Position numbers and translations under genes: made by a program. The notes below the pieces were generated by a model. The model saw only the letters and a list, made by a program, of their open reading frames with translations. It was not told the DNA's origin and did not search any database. From Luteimonas sp. RC10 (GTDB lineage: Bacteria > Pseudomonadota > Gammaproteobacteria > Xanthomonadales > Xanthomonadaceae), in assembly GCF_014192745.1 (NCBI RefSeq), contig NZ_JACHYJ010000001.1, forward strand, positions 434,001 to 498,000: a stretch of 64,000 nt of DNA, written 5' to 3'. Shown piece by piece: positions 46,751 to 55,677 of this stretch (position 1 is its first letter; every line of letters begins with the position of its first letter).

Positions 46751-47334
46751 GCGGCGGACTCCTGAGCGGCGGCCGGGTGAGTGTGAAAACTGCGTTCGAA
46801 ACAACCTTGCACCTGGACGAACGCATCGCAGGCACCACGTTGCAGCCGCGCCATCAGCGCGCCGTCTTCCGGCGCGCAGGCCGCGAGGCGTTCGAGCACG
46901 CGGGCCCAACCGCCATCGGCCGCATGACGGGTGAGGAACCGCGCGCCGGCCGCTTCGTCATGACCGAGTGCCAGCGCGTGCCGCAACAGATAGCGGGCAC
47001 CGACACTGCTGCCGGCCATCACGTACTCCCAGCCCAGGCGCTCGTCGGCGTTGGCGACCGGCGTACAGACGCCACCGGGCGGCAACGGCGCCAAGCCGAG
47101 CGTCTGCAGATCGCAGGCGAGCCAGAACGACTGGCGCGGCAAGGTGCCGACGGCAATCTCATGGTCGGCCGCAAAGCGATGCATGCCGACCAGGTAGCGC
47201 GCGTAGTCGCCCGCGCTCTGCAATCCGTCGACGAAGAACGCGTCCACGCGTGCGTGCAGATGCTGCGTCTGGCGACGCAGGAACTGCCGGGCATCGACGG
47301 GGGGGGCGACCGGCTGGTGAACGCTCGCATTCAT
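46747..47334 (-). CDS. biliverdin-producing heme oxygenase (BphO type)
   Basis: 195 aa. Opens heme to biliverdin, the phytochrome chromophore. Family cues: proximal His27 in RRQTQHLHARVD and the distal-helix YVMAGSSVGARYLLRHA. ATG at MNASVH chosen as the start; an in-frame ATG 33 bp upstream is less likely. First gene of a two-gene operon with bphP, transcribed away from oleB across 137 bp. Confidence 0.9.
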   Translation of the reverse strand: MNASVHQPVAPPVDARQFLRRQTQHLHARVDAFFVDGLQSAGDYARYLVGMHRFAADHEIAVGTLPRQSFWLACDLQTLGLAPLPPGGVCTPVANADERLGWEYVMAGSSVGARYLLRHALALGHDEAAGARFLTRHAADGGWARVLERLAACAPEDGALMARLQRGACDAFVQVQGCFERSFHTHPAAAQESAA

Positions 47335-47429
47335 CGAAAAAAGCATACCGACCCGCATCGTCGCCATCTGTTGGAATCCGACATTGCGTGCAGATCGCCG
47401 GCGCGCCAGGCATTTGAGACCCTGACGCC

Positions 47430-47435
47430 TACAAT
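47430..47435 (+). promoter_or_regulatory. candidate -10 element TACAAT upstream of oleB
   Basis: TACAAT 36 bp before the oleB GTG start, in the 137-bp region shared with bphO. No clear -35 at 16-18 bp spacing. Confidence 0.35.
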
Positions 47436-47471
47436 GGCGCGCCCGTCTGCCCGCGCTGGATTCACGTCACC

Positions 47472-48383
47472 GTGCAAAATTTTCCCGATTACGACTTCGC
47501 CCGCCATCGTCTGGAAGTGCGGCCGGGCATCGGCATGCATTACCTCGACGAGGGTCCGCGCGACGGCGAGGTCGTGTTGATGCTCCACGGCAATCCGTCG
47601 TGGAGCTACTACTGGCGTCATCTGGTGCGCGGCCTGCGCGACCGCTATCGCTGCATCGTGCCCGACCATGTCGGCATGGGCCTGTCGGACAAGCCCGACG
47701 ACGGCCCGCGCGCTTCGCCCCGCTACGACTACACGCTGGCCTCGCGCGTCGAGGACGTCGGCACGCTGCTCGCGCACCTGGGCATCGACGGCCCGCTGAC
47801 GCTCGCCGTGCACGACTGGGGCGGCATGATCGGCTTCGGCTGGGCGCTTGCGCACCAGGCGCAGGTGCAGCGGCTGGTGATCACCAACACCGCCGCATTC
47901 CCGATGCCGGCCGCCAAGGCGATGCCCTGGCAGATCGCGCTGGGCCGCGACTACACCGTCGGCGAATGGATCATCCGCGGCTTCAACGCGTTCTCGGCCG
48001 GGGCGTCGTGGCTGGGGGTCGAACACCGCATGCCCGCCGATGTGCGCCGCGCCTATGTCGCTCCGTACGACAGTTGGCGCAACCGGATCGCCACGGTGCG
48101 CTTCATGCAGGACATCCCGCTGAGCCCGGACGATCGCGCCTGGCCGCTGCTCGAAGCCGCCGGCCGGGCGCTGCCCGGCTACGCCGATCGCCCGGCGTTC
48201 ATCGGCTGGGGCCTGCGCGATTTCGTCTTCGACCGGCATTTCCTCGACGGCTTCCGCCAGGCGCTGCCGCAGGCCGAGGTCGAGGCCTTCGACGACGCCG
48301 GTCACTACGTGCTGGAGGACCGGCACGCGGTGCTGGTGCCGCGGATCCGCGCCTTCCTCGAGCGCCATCCACTGCCAGCCTAG
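47472..48383 (+). CDS. oleB: OleB, beta-lactone decarboxylase (haloalkane-dehalogenase fold)
   Basis: 303 aa alpha/beta hydrolase that decarboxylates the beta-lactone from OleC to the final olefin. Nucleophile Asp115 in VHDWGGMIG (dehalogenase-type Asp, not Ser), HGNPSWSYYWR oxyanion region, and a late His in DDAGHYVLED. GTG start. It stands alone on the plus strand with its own promoter region, separated from oleA by the reversed phytochrome operon. Confidence 0.92.
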   Translation: MQNFPDYDFARHRLEVRPGIGMHYLDEGPRDGEVVLMLHGNPSWSYYWRHLVRGLRDRYRCIVPDHVGMGLSDKPDDGPRASPRYDYTLASRVEDVGTLLAHLGIDGPLTLAVHDWGGMIGFGWALAHQAQVQRLVITNTAAFPMPAAKAMPWQIALGRDYTVGEWIIRGFNAFSAGASWLGVEHRMPADVRRAYVAPYDSWRNRIATVRFMQDIPLSPDDRAWPLLEAAGRALPGYADRPAFIGWGLRDFVFDRHFLDGFRQALPQAEVEAFDDAGHYVLEDRHAVLVPRIRAFLERHPLPA

Positions 48384-48405
48384 TCCGCGCGGACGCGGGA
48401 TCCGT

Positions 48406-48834
48406 TCAGGCGGCAATGGGCGGAACCGTCGGCGTGGTCGGGCTGTGGCCGTTGTCGTCGGGTTCGTCGTCGTTGGCCGCCTCGTCGCGCCAGCGCCAGT
48501 CGGCGGCGGTCAGCAGCGGCAGACCGTGCGCCAGCCGCGCCCGGTCGCACTGGCCGCTGCGTTCGCCGAATTCGAGCGAGGCCGGCACCGCCGCGCAGAC
48601 CGAGGGACGCACCGGATGGATCGTGCAGCGCGAGTAGCGCCCGATGTCGGCATCGAGCGCGATGCAGCGCGGCTGCGCGCAGGAGGTGCCGCGCATCGCG
48701 CGCTCGTGCGTGCGCAGCGGTTCGGTCAGCGCCGGCGGCACCTGCCCACCGAGCTCGGGGTCGGCCTCGCTCCAGTGGAAACCGATGCGGAAATGCGCGC
48801 AGCACGCACCACAGGACAGACACGGATGCGGCAT
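48406..48834 (-). CDS. YkgJ-family Cys-cluster protein
   Basis: 142 aa. Cys pattern CLSCGACCAHF, then GTSCAQPRC, SRCTIHPVRPSVC typical of the YkgJ/CxxCxxCC family, proposed to bind zinc or an Fe-S cluster. C-terminal tail acidic and low complexity. Function unknown. Convergent with oleB, 22 bp apart. Confidence 0.85.
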   Translation of the reverse strand: MPHPCLSCGACCAHFRIGFHWSEADPELGGQVPPALTEPLRTHERAMRGTSCAQPRCIALDADIGRYSRCTIHPVRPSVCAAVPASLEFGERSGQCDRARLAHGLPLLTAADWRWRDEAANDDEPDDNGHSPTTPTVPPIAA

Positions 48835-48941
48835 GGCGCGACCGGGTGGGAGGAGGCAGGCGGGGCGCGGATTCTCGACCGCGGCGGCGGCTCGCGCAAG
48901 AGCCTCCCGCCGTGCTGCGCGCGGCGTTCAGCCCGAGAGGC

Positions 48942-49409
48942 TCAACGCTCGGCGCCGGGCCGCAGAATCGCGGCGTAACGGGCTTGCATGCCGGTCGCGA
49001 CCGCGCCGTCGGGCAGCACCACCTGCGCGGCCAGTTGCACGCGCGCGCGCCCGCGGGTGCGCAGGGTCCGCACGAACGTGTCCCAGTCGCCCTCCGACAG
49101 CACGGCCTCGGCCTGCAGGTCATCGCACAGCGGCGCGCGGTAGCGGATCTGCGAATCGGCGACGTAGACATCGGCATCGAGGCCGGCCGCTTCGGTACGC
49201 AGGGTGGTCAGTCCCCAGCCGGCGAGCGTCATCAGCGACACCAGGCTGCCGCCGAAGGCCGACCCCTTGTCATTGACGTGCTCGGCGAGCGGGGCGCGCA
49301 GGCGCAGGCGCTCGCCATCGAAGCCGGCGATGTCGATCCGCATCGCGGCGACGGGCGGCATGGAAGCGTAGTGCGCCGCGAGCCTGCGCAGCGGGTCTTC
49401 GTGTTGCAT
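48942..49409 (-). CDS. hotdog-fold thioesterase (YiiD C-terminal type)
   Basis: 155 aa. Hotdog domain with NDKGSAFGGSLVSLMTLAGWGL and YRAPLCDDLQAEA, matching the YiiD_C thioesterase family. Predicted to hydrolyse acyl-CoA or acyl-ACP; substrate unknown. Divergent from hemD. Confidence 0.85.
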   Translation of the reverse strand: MQHEDPLRRLAAHYASMPPVAAMRIDIAGFDGERLRLRAPLAEHVNDKGSAFGGSLVSLMTLAGWGLTTLRTEAAGLDADVYVADSQIRYRAPLCDDLQAEAVLSEGDWDTFVRTLRTRGRARVQLAAQVVLPDGAVATGMQARYAAILRPGAER

Positions 49410-49476
49410 CGGGTGTCCTGTCGGGGGAAGAGTCGTCCGGCTTGCGCCGTTCCCCGGCAGCCACCAAGCTTGCCGC

Positions 49477-50262
49477 ATGCATGTCGCGCCGGCTTCCTCG
49501 CTTCTGGCGGGATACTACGTCATCTCGCTGCGCCCGGTCGGGGCCCACGTCGCATTGCGACGCGCCGCCGCGCGTCTGGGTGCGCGCACGTTCGCGCTGT
49601 CGCCGTGGCGTATCGTCCAGCGCGACAGCGACACGGTCCGCGCCTCGCTGCAGGCCGCACTCGACGCCGAGATCGTGATCTTCTCCAGTCCGCCGGCGGT
49701 GGCCGCGGCCGCAGCCTTGCAGCCCTTGCTGCGCCGGGATGGCCAGGACTGGCTTGGCGTCGGCGCCGGCACGGCCGCCGCGCTGGCGGACCGCGGCGTG
49801 GCGGTGCGCGCGCCGACACGCATGGACAGTGAAGGCCTGCTGGCGCTGCTGCCCCTGCACGATCTGGCCGGGCGCAGCGTGGGCCTGGTCACCGCCCCCG
49901 GCGGCCGCGGCATGATCGCCGCCACGCTCGAGGCCGCGGGCGCGCGCCTGCGACGCGCCGATGTCTACGCGCGCGTGCCGGTCCGACCATCCGCGCGCCG
50001 GCTGGCGGTCCTGCAGGCCTTGCCCGACCCCTGGCTGTTGCCGGTCAGCAGCGGCGAGGCGCTGACTGCGCTGCTGGCGCAGGTGCCGGACACGGTGTGT
50101 GTGCGCCTGCAGCGCGCGCAGGCCCTGGCCGCCAGCGAACGGCTCGCCGGGCTGGCGCGCCACCTGGGATTTGCCGACGTCCGGGTCGCCGTCGATGCCC
50201 GTCCGGCGTCGCTGTTGGCGGCCGCGGTGCCGGCCTCGCAGGCGGTTGCGCACGTATCCTGA
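49477..50262 (+). CDS. hemD: uroporphyrinogen-III synthase
   Basis: 261 aa. Cyclises hydroxymethylbilane with D-ring inversion in heme synthesis. HemD is poorly conserved; support comes from IFSSPPAVAAAA, GVGAGTAAALADRGV, MDSEGLLALL, VTAPGGRGMI, ADVYARVPV, and from hemY directly downstream, as in E. coli hemCDXY. hemC and hemX are absent here. Confidence 0.9.
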   Translation: MHVAPASSLLAGYYVISLRPVGAHVALRRAAARLGARTFALSPWRIVQRDSDTVRASLQAALDAEIVIFSSPPAVAAAAALQPLLRRDGQDWLGVGAGTAAALADRGVAVRAPTRMDSEGLLALLPLHDLAGRSVGLVTAPGGRGMIAATLEAAGARLRRADVYARVPVRPSARRLAVLQALPDPWLLPVSSGEALTALLAQVPDTVCVRLQRAQALAASERLAGLARHLGFADVRVAVDARPASLLAAAVPASQAVAHVS

Positions 50263-50347
50263 ATGGCGCTCCGGCCCACCACGGGGCCATCACGATGCTG
50301 TCAGGCACCGTAGCCTGTCTTCGCATCGCCTTTACGGAAGCCTCCCC

Positions 50348-51619
50348 ATGTCCCTGCTTCGTGCGTTGCTGATCTGGATCGTCATTGCCCTGTTGGGCGC
50401 ACTGGCCGCGCAGCTGTTGCTGTCCAGCGACCCCGGCCTGGTCATCCTCCGTTACGACGGCCTCGACCGCAGTACCACGCTGGTCAACGCCATCGCCATG
50501 GCACTGGGTGCCTTGGTACTGCTGTGGCTCGTGATGAGCCTGATCGCCTTGCCGTTCCGCAGTTGGGGCCGCTATCGCGAATCGCGGGCCCAGAGCCGCC
50601 TGGGCGAGGGGCTCGACGCCTTGCACCAGGGCCACTACGCACGCGCCGAGAAGCTGCTCACGCAGTCGGCCAACGAAAACCCGCACTACGAGCCCGCCGC
50701 CCGCCTGGCGGCCGCGCAGGCCGCGTTCGCACGCGGCGACGCGGCGGCCGCGCGTGCGCATCTGGATGGCCTGGGCGACCGGCATCCAGCGACGCGCGCC
50801 ATCGCCCTGGCGCAGATCGCCATGCTCGAAGACCGTCCGATCGATGCGCTGACCGCACTCGATGCCCCGGGCGCACAGCCGCTGCCGCCACGCGGCCTGG
50901 CGTTGCGTGCCGACGCCTGGGCCCAGACCGGACACGCGGCCGAAGCCTATGGGTTGCTCGGCGCACTGCGGCGCCAGCAGGCGCTCCCCGAATCCGAGCT
51001 CGCCGCCCGCGAGGTCCGCTGGGCCGCGGCGTCGCTGCACGAGGCGGCCGATGCCAACGTGCTCGCCGAACGCTGGGAAGCGCTGCCCAAGGGGCTGCGC
51101 ACCGAGACCCCGGTGGTGCTGGCCTATGTCGATCGCGCATTTGCGCTGGGCTGGCACGACGCCGCGCTGCGCAGCCTGGAAACCGCACTCGATACCCGTT
51201 GGGACGAGCAACTGGCCTCCCGTTACGCGATGCTCGATGTCGGCGACCCCGAGCATCGGCGCACGCGCCTGGAGCGCTGGCTGCAGACGTATCCGGCCAG
51301 TCCGGCGGCGATGCTGGGCCTGGCGCGGCTGCATCATGCGCGCCGCGACTGGGGTCGCGGACGCACGCTGCTGCAGCGCGCGGCAGAACAGGGAGCCGGC
51401 AGCGAGGCCTGGGTCCAGCTCGGCGACGGCTACGCGGCCGAGGGCGACGAGCGCACCGCGCGGCTGTGCTACGCCAACGCACTGCGGGCAGCACGCAACG
51501 AACCGATCCTGGCGTTGCCCGTGGACGCATCGGCGCCGACGATGGCAGCGGCCGAGCGGCGGGACGATCACGGCCTGCCGCACCTGCGCGATCCCGACGA
51601 CCTCACGCCGCGGCCCTGA
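50348..51619 (+). CDS. hemY: HemY-type TPR membrane protein
   Basis: 423 aa. Two N-terminal membrane helices (~5-28, 40-64), then TPR-like repeats (DALHQGHYARAEKLLTQSANENPHYEPAARLAAAQAAF split over the HemY_N domain). This is the proteobacterial HemY of the hemCDXY operon, of unclear role in heme synthesis, unrelated to Bacillus HemY. 85 bp after hemD. Confidence 0.92.
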   Translation: MSLLRALLIWIVIALLGALAAQLLLSSDPGLVILRYDGLDRSTTLVNAIAMALGALVLLWLVMSLIALPFRSWGRYRESRAQSRLGEGLDALHQGHYARAEKLLTQSANENPHYEPAARLAAAQAAFARGDAAAARAHLDGLGDRHPATRAIALAQIAMLEDRPIDALTALDAPGAQPLPPRGLALRADAWAQTGHAAEAYGLLGALRRQQALPESELAAREVRWAAASLHEAADANVLAERWEALPKGLRTETPVVLAYVDRAFALGWHDAALRSLETALDTRWDEQLASRYAMLDVGDPEHRRTRLERWLQTYPASPAAMLGLARLHHARRDWGRGRTLLQRAAEQGAGSEAWVQLGDGYAAEGDERTARLCYANALRAARNEPILALPVDASAPTMAAAERRDDHGLPHLRDPDDLTPRP

Positions 51620-51626
51620 GCCAAGC

Positions 51627-51656
51627 GCCGCGGTCGCCTCGACAGGCGGCCGCGGC
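51627..51656. terminator. hairpin between hemY and a convergent lipoprotein gene
   Basis: 12-bp arms GCCGCGGTCGCC / GGCGGCCGCGGC with one G-U type mismatch and a 6-nt loop. No T-tract, so a terminator role is possible but unproven. Confidence 0.4.
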
Positions 51657-51671
51657 CAACGCCCGCCGTTG

Positions 51672-52235
51672 TCAGCGCATCAGGCGATGGATCGCCACCG
51701 CGCCATCGACGGCCTGCGTCAACGTCACATCGGCCACCGCACCACGCGCGTTCGCGGCCAGCGTCACCGTGACCGGACCGACGATCACCTGCGGCCCGAC
51801 CGGCCCCAGGATCTCGGTGCCGTCCAGTCGGCCTTCGGGATAGGCGATGAAGCCGCCGAGCGCGGCGACCCGCGGATCGTCCACGTACAGCCCGGCCCGG
51901 CGCATGTCGGCCTCGGTCAGCGGCTGCTGGTCGACGATCACGATCGCCCCCAATGCGGCGCCGTCGTCGGCCCCGCGCCAGGCGCAGCTCAGGCTGAAGG
52001 CGTCCGCGCTGTCCTGGCGGGTTCCGGCGGGGTCGACGACCGCCAGGCCGTCGATCAGTTCGCCCAGCGCGGTGGCGATCGCGTCGCAGTCCGGCAACGC
52101 CTCGGGTGGAGGGGGCGCCGAAATGACCGCAGGCCCACGCGACGGCGCGGGCGCCTCGCTGCAGGCGGCCAGTGCGACGAGCAGGGCCGCGGCGAGCAGC
52201 CCGAGCCGGCGCGCGGTGGCAGGGAGATCGGACAT
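51672..52235 (-). CDS. lipoprotein, unknown function
   Basis: 187 aa, lipobox LAAC. Mature part with two Cys residues (PDCDAIATAL and LSCAWRGAD) and a conserved-looking DPRVAALGGFIAYPEG segment. No family recognised. Downstream of the thiolase gene by 26 bp on the same strand, so possibly cotranscribed. Confidence 0.68.
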   Translation of the reverse strand: MSDLPATARRLGLLAAALLVALAACSEAPAPSRGPAVISAPPPPEALPDCDAIATALGELIDGLAVVDPAGTRQDSADAFSLSCAWRGADDGAALGAIVIVDQQPLTEADMRRAGLYVDDPRVAALGGFIAYPEGRLDGTEILGPVGPQVIVGPVTVTLAANARGAVADVTLTQAVDGAVAIHRLMR

Positions 52236-52261
52236 GGCGGCGGCCTTGGATGGAGGTGCGG

Positions 52262-53539
52262 TCAACGCTCGAGGATCGCGACCACGCCCATGCCGCCGGC
52301 GGTGCAGATCGAAATCAACGCCCGGCCACCGCCGCGCTCGACAAGCTGCTTGGCGGTGGTGGCGACGATGCGCGCACCGGTCGCCGCGAACGGATGGCCG
52401 GTCGCCAGCGACGAGCCGAGTGGATTGATCTTCTGCGGATCGATCCGCCCCAGCGGTGCGTCCAGGCCCAGCCGTGTGCGGCAGTAGTCCGCGCTCTCCC
52501 ACGCGCGCAGCGTGCACAACACCTGCGCGGCGAACGCTTCGTGGATCTCGTAGAGGTCGAAGTCCTGCAGCGTCAGGCCATTGCGCGCGAGCATCTGCGC
52601 GACCGCAACTGTCGGCGCCATCAGCAGGCCTTCCCCGTGCACGAAGTCGACCGCAGCCACATGCGCGTCGCGGATGTGGCACAGCACCTCGTGCCCATGC
52701 GCGGCGGCCCAATCGTCGCTGGCCAGCAGGCACGCGGCCGCGCCGTCGGTGAGCGGCGTGGAGTTGGCGGCGGTCAGCGTGCCGCGGCCCGAGACCTTGT
52801 CGAACGCAGGCTTGAGCGTGGCGAGCTTCTCGATCGAGGTGTCGGGCCTGAGGATGTTGTCGCGCGCAACGCCGCGGAAGCTCACGACCAGATCGTCGAA
52901 GAACCCACGCTCGTAGGCCGCGGCGAGTTTGTGGTGCGAGGCGACCGCGAGCTCGTCCTGCGAATCGCGCGAGATGCTCCACTCCTTGGCCATGTCCTCG
53001 CAGTGCTCGCCCATCGACTTGCCGGTACGCGGCTCGGCCACACCCGGGAAATCGGGCTTGAGCTCGCGTGGACGAAATCCCCGGAACGCCGCGATCCGGT
53101 CCTTGGTGGACTTGGCCGCGTTGGCCGTCAGCAGTCGACGACGCAGCGTGCGGCCGTAGACGATCGGCACGTCGGACGTGGTGTCCGAGCCGCCGCCGAT
53201 GCCCGATTCGATCTGACCGGTCGCGATCTTGTTGCCGATCGCCACGATGGTGTCGAGCGAGGTGCCGCAGGCGCGCTGCATGGTGATGCCCGGCGTCAGC
53301 GCCGACAGCCCCGACGACAGTGCGGCCTCGCGCCCGAGGTTCCAGTCGCTCGAATGCTTGATCACCGCCCCCATCGCCACCTCGCCCAGCTGCTGCCCAT
53401 GCAGGCCGAACTTCTCGACCAGGGCGCCGAGTGTGCGCACCGACATGCCCAGGTTGCCGACGTCGGCGTACGCGGTGTTCTGGCGACAGAACGGGATGCG
53501 AACGCCACCGAGCACGGCGACGGGACGACCTAGCAGCAT
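52262..53539 (-). CDS. acetyl-CoA C-acyltransferase (FadI-type thiolase)
   Basis: 425 aa. Type I thiolase that cleaves or forms beta-ketoacyl-CoA. Catalytic Cys91 in MQRACGTSLD, His in YEIHEAFAAQ and second Cys in SICTAGGMG. Closest to FadI (anaerobic fatty-acid oxidation trifunctional partner) by length and the SSDWNLGRE region, but no fadJ is adjacent. May feed or drain acyl-CoA pools shared with the olefin pathway. Confidence 0.9.
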   Translation of the reverse strand: MLLGRPVAVLGGVRIPFCRQNTAYADVGNLGMSVRTLGALVEKFGLHGQQLGEVAMGAVIKHSSDWNLGREAALSSGLSALTPGITMQRACGTSLDTIVAIGNKIATGQIESGIGGGSDTTSDVPIVYGRTLRRRLLTANAAKSTKDRIAAFRGFRPRELKPDFPGVAEPRTGKSMGEHCEDMAKEWSISRDSQDELAVASHHKLAAAYERGFFDDLVVSFRGVARDNILRPDTSIEKLATLKPAFDKVSGRGTLTAANSTPLTDGAAACLLASDDWAAAHGHEVLCHIRDAHVAAVDFVHGEGLLMAPTVAVAQMLARNGLTLQDFDLYEIHEAFAAQVLCTLRAWESADYCRTRLGLDAPLGRIDPQKINPLGSSLATGHPFAATGARIVATTAKQLVERGGGRALISICTAGGMGVVAILER

Positions 53540-53631
53540 CGGATTTTCCTCGCAGGGGCTTGCGTGAGACTGTCCACGACACGGGACGGGCATAATGTGA
53601 ACGAGTGTATCCCTGCCCGTGTGGACGGCCA

Positions 53632-54531
53632 ATGACCGCAGATCCCGACATTTCCCGACACGATGCCGCGCCGCTCGTGCGCGGCGTCCTGGCCCTGGAA
53701 CTGAGCGACGACTCAGTGCCGGCGCGTGATGCCGTGGGCCAGCAGGCGGCCGGGGCACTGGCCACGCGCCTGGGGCGCGATCTGGGCGTGCTGGTGCCCG
53801 GCGTGCGCGACCTCGACCTGGTCTTTGCCGCGGCGCATTTCGATCCCGCCGAACTGCTGCGCCCCGGCTGGCCGGTGCACCGTCGGCTGGAGGAACTGCG
53901 CGCGCGCGCGCCGCAAGCCGGGCAGGGGCCGCGGATCATCGCCTTCGGCGCCGACGACAAGGGCGAAACGCCGCTGCCGTTCCGTGCCGACCCGGAACTG
54001 GCCGGCGGTCGCCTGCGCGTGCTGCCGTATCTGTTTGTCGGCGAACCCGCCGCGACCGAGGCGGTCTCGGCGCACATGGAATCGATGCTGCTCGACCTGG
54101 GCATGGTGCAGGCCGACACCGCGTTGCAGGCGCAGGACGCGTTCGGCGCGCGGATCGAACACGCCCGCTACCTGACGCTGCACGACCTGTTGGCGATGAC
54201 CGCGCTGCAGTACCGCAACCAGGGGCTGGAGCCGCTGTGGGACGTGCTCGAGACCGCGCTGCTGGCACCAGCCGATGAAATCTGGCTCGACGCACCGCCC
54301 GAACCGCTGCTGCGGCATGCCGAGGGCGAAGTGCGCATGGCGTTGTTGGGACCCGACGATTGGCGGCGGCGCTGCGCGCCCGGCGAGCAGGACGAAGGCC
54401 GCCTCGCCCATGGCCTGGCGATGCACGAGGCCCGCCAGCGCCAGTTCGCCGCCGTGCTGCAGGCGCACGGCGTGCCGGTCGAGTTCGTGCACGTCACCCC
54501 GGGCCAGGACCCGCGCACCGCGCTGGCCTGA
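53632..54531 (+). CDS. conserved hypothetical protein
   Basis: 299 aa soluble protein without signal peptide. Acidic and Leu/Ala-rich; has segments IIAFGADDKGETPLPFRAD, RVLPYLFVGEP and YLTLHDLLAMTALQYRNQGLEPLW but no known motif. Likely confined to Xanthomonadaceae. The ATG at 53632 is used; a GTG nine codons upstream is possible. Divergent from the thiolase gene. Confidence 0.72.
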   Translation: MTADPDISRHDAAPLVRGVLALELSDDSVPARDAVGQQAAGALATRLGRDLGVLVPGVRDLDLVFAAAHFDPAELLRPGWPVHRRLEELRARAPQAGQGPRIIAFGADDKGETPLPFRADPELAGGRLRVLPYLFVGEPAATEAVSAHMESMLLDLGMVQADTALQAQDAFGARIEHARYLTLHDLLAMTALQYRNQGLEPLWDVLETALLAPADEIWLDAPPEPLLRHAEGEVRMALLGPDDWRRRCAPGEQDEGRLAHGLAMHEARQRQFAAVLQAHGVPVEFVHVTPGQDPRTALA

Positions 54532-54558
54532 CCACCGTCAGACCGTCGGCACCGCAGA

Positions 54559-54617
54559 CCACCTCCCTGCGCGGGAGGTCGGCGGGATGTGACCGTTTCG
54601 CTGCCAAGCTGGACGCA
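54559..54617. repeat. partial, degenerate repeat copy
   Basis: Contains a CCTCC...GGAGG hairpin and a CCGTTTCGCTGCCAAGCTGGACGCA segment resembling the centre of the two fuller copies downstream. Confidence 0.5.
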
Positions 54618-54750
54618 TCTCCCCCGCGATGCGGGGAGGGCTTGATGGCATCGCGCCAGAGTCGAAATGGCCGCGACTTCGCAGCCGTTCTGGGCGCACC
54701 TTCCCCGCGATGCGAGGAGTTCGATGCCGCAGGCATCGGGTAGGGGCAAT
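54618..54750. repeat. intergenic repeat, copy 1
   Basis: About 133 bp. Order: CCCCCGCGATGCGGGG hairpin, GAGGGCTTGATGGCAT, a central GACTTCGCAGCCGTTCTGG, a second CCCCGCGATGCGAGGAG hairpin, then GATGCCGCAGGCATCGGGT. Same order as copy 2, period 173 bp. Confidence 0.8.
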
Positions 54751-54790
54751 GGCTTCCGCATGCCACCGCGACCTTCTGCCCCCACCCAAC

Positions 54791-54925
54791 CCTCCCCCGC
54801 AATGCGGGGGAGGGCTTGATGGCATTCGCGCCCGAGTGGAAATGGACACGACTTCGCAGCCGTTCTGGACTCACCTCCCCCGCGCGCGGGGGAGGTCGAT
54901 GCCGTAGGCATCGGGTGGGGGCGAG
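54791..54925. repeat. intergenic repeat, copy 2
   Basis: About 135 bp, directly repeating copy 1. It includes a perfect 22-bp palindrome (54874-54895, arms CCTCCCCCGCG) and the closing GATGCCGTAGGCATCGGGT. The arrangement suggests a mobile or amplified hairpin element of REP/MITE type. Confidence 0.8.
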
Positions 54926-54994
54926 ACTTTCACTGCGCCCTGCCCAGCGCTACCTGCGAGGCACAAGGCCCCCACGGGTAGAGTCTCCAGTCCG

Positions 54995-55615
54995 TCAGGA
55001 GCGAATCACGCCACAGGCCAGCCGGTCGCCGGCGTTGCCGGTCGGCTGGGTGACGTAGTCGTCGGCATTGGCATGGACGATGACCGCCTTGCCGACGATG
55101 TCGGTCGGTGCGCCATCGCCGAGCGTTGCGCCTTCCAGCCAGCCCTCGACCGACGCAGTGCCATCGGTGCCGGCGACGATGTTGTCGCTGTCGCCAACAT
55201 GGTGCGCACCGTGGCCGACCCGGCCATGGTCGCTGCTGGCCGGATTGAAGTGCCCCCCGGCGCTGGTGCCGTCCGGCGCGCTGCAATCGCCGTGCTCATG
55301 CACATGGAAACCGTGCGTGCCGCCCGGCGGCAGGCCGGTGACCGTGCCGGTGACCTGGATGCGGCCATCGACCATCGCAAAGCGCAAGGTGCCGGCGGTC
55401 TCGCGACCTTGGGTCGGGGCAAGGTCGGCGCTGGCACTGGCACTGGCAGCCGCGGTCTCGGCCGCAGGGGCCGATGCCTGGCCCGACGCGGGCGCGGCGG
55501 CGCGATCGGCCTCGGCGGCGGCATCCGTGTTGTCGGTCGTGCTGCTGTTGCCGCAGGCGGAGAGCGCCAGCGCGAGCACCGCGACGGCGGGCGCGAAGAG
55601 ACGGGTCTGGGACAT
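54995..55615 (-). CDS. sodC: Cu/Zn superoxide dismutase lipoprotein
   Basis: 206 aa. Lipobox LSAC (Cys21), Ala/Ser-rich linker, then a SodC domain (~65-206). All metal ligands are visible: HVHEHGDC, GGHFNP, DHGRVGHGAHHVGD and VIVHANADDY, plus the disulfide Cys pair (GDC and ACGVIR). Detoxifies superoxide in the periplasm. Upstream is a second SodC-like gene whose ligands are mostly lost, so this copy is the active one. Confidence 0.93.
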   Translation of the reverse strand: MSQTRLFAPAVAVLALALSACGNSSTTDNTDAAAEADRAAAPASGQASAPAAETAAASASASADLAPTQGRETAGTLRFAMVDGRIQVTGTVTGLPPGGTHGFHVHEHGDCSAPDGTSAGGHFNPASSDHGRVGHGAHHVGDSDNIVAGTDGTASVEGWLEGATLGDGAPTDIVGKAVIVHANADDYVTQPTGNAGDRLACGVIRS

Positions 55616-55677
55616 GGGAACACTCCTTCGGGGTCGAAAGGGCGCAGTGCGCCGAAAACGGGATGAACGCAGGCGGA

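Larger units (their letters stand above)
54532..54994. other. noncoding repeat-filled stretch
   Basis: 463 bp between convergent genes, occupied by the hairpin-rich repeats listed next. No gene seen. Reads as xanthomonad-type intergenic repeat DNA. Confidence 0.7.

Noticed and set aside
54532..54994. CRISPR-like array at the repeat block
   Set aside because: Only two and a half long copies with hairpins, no short regular repeats with unique spacers, and no cas genes.
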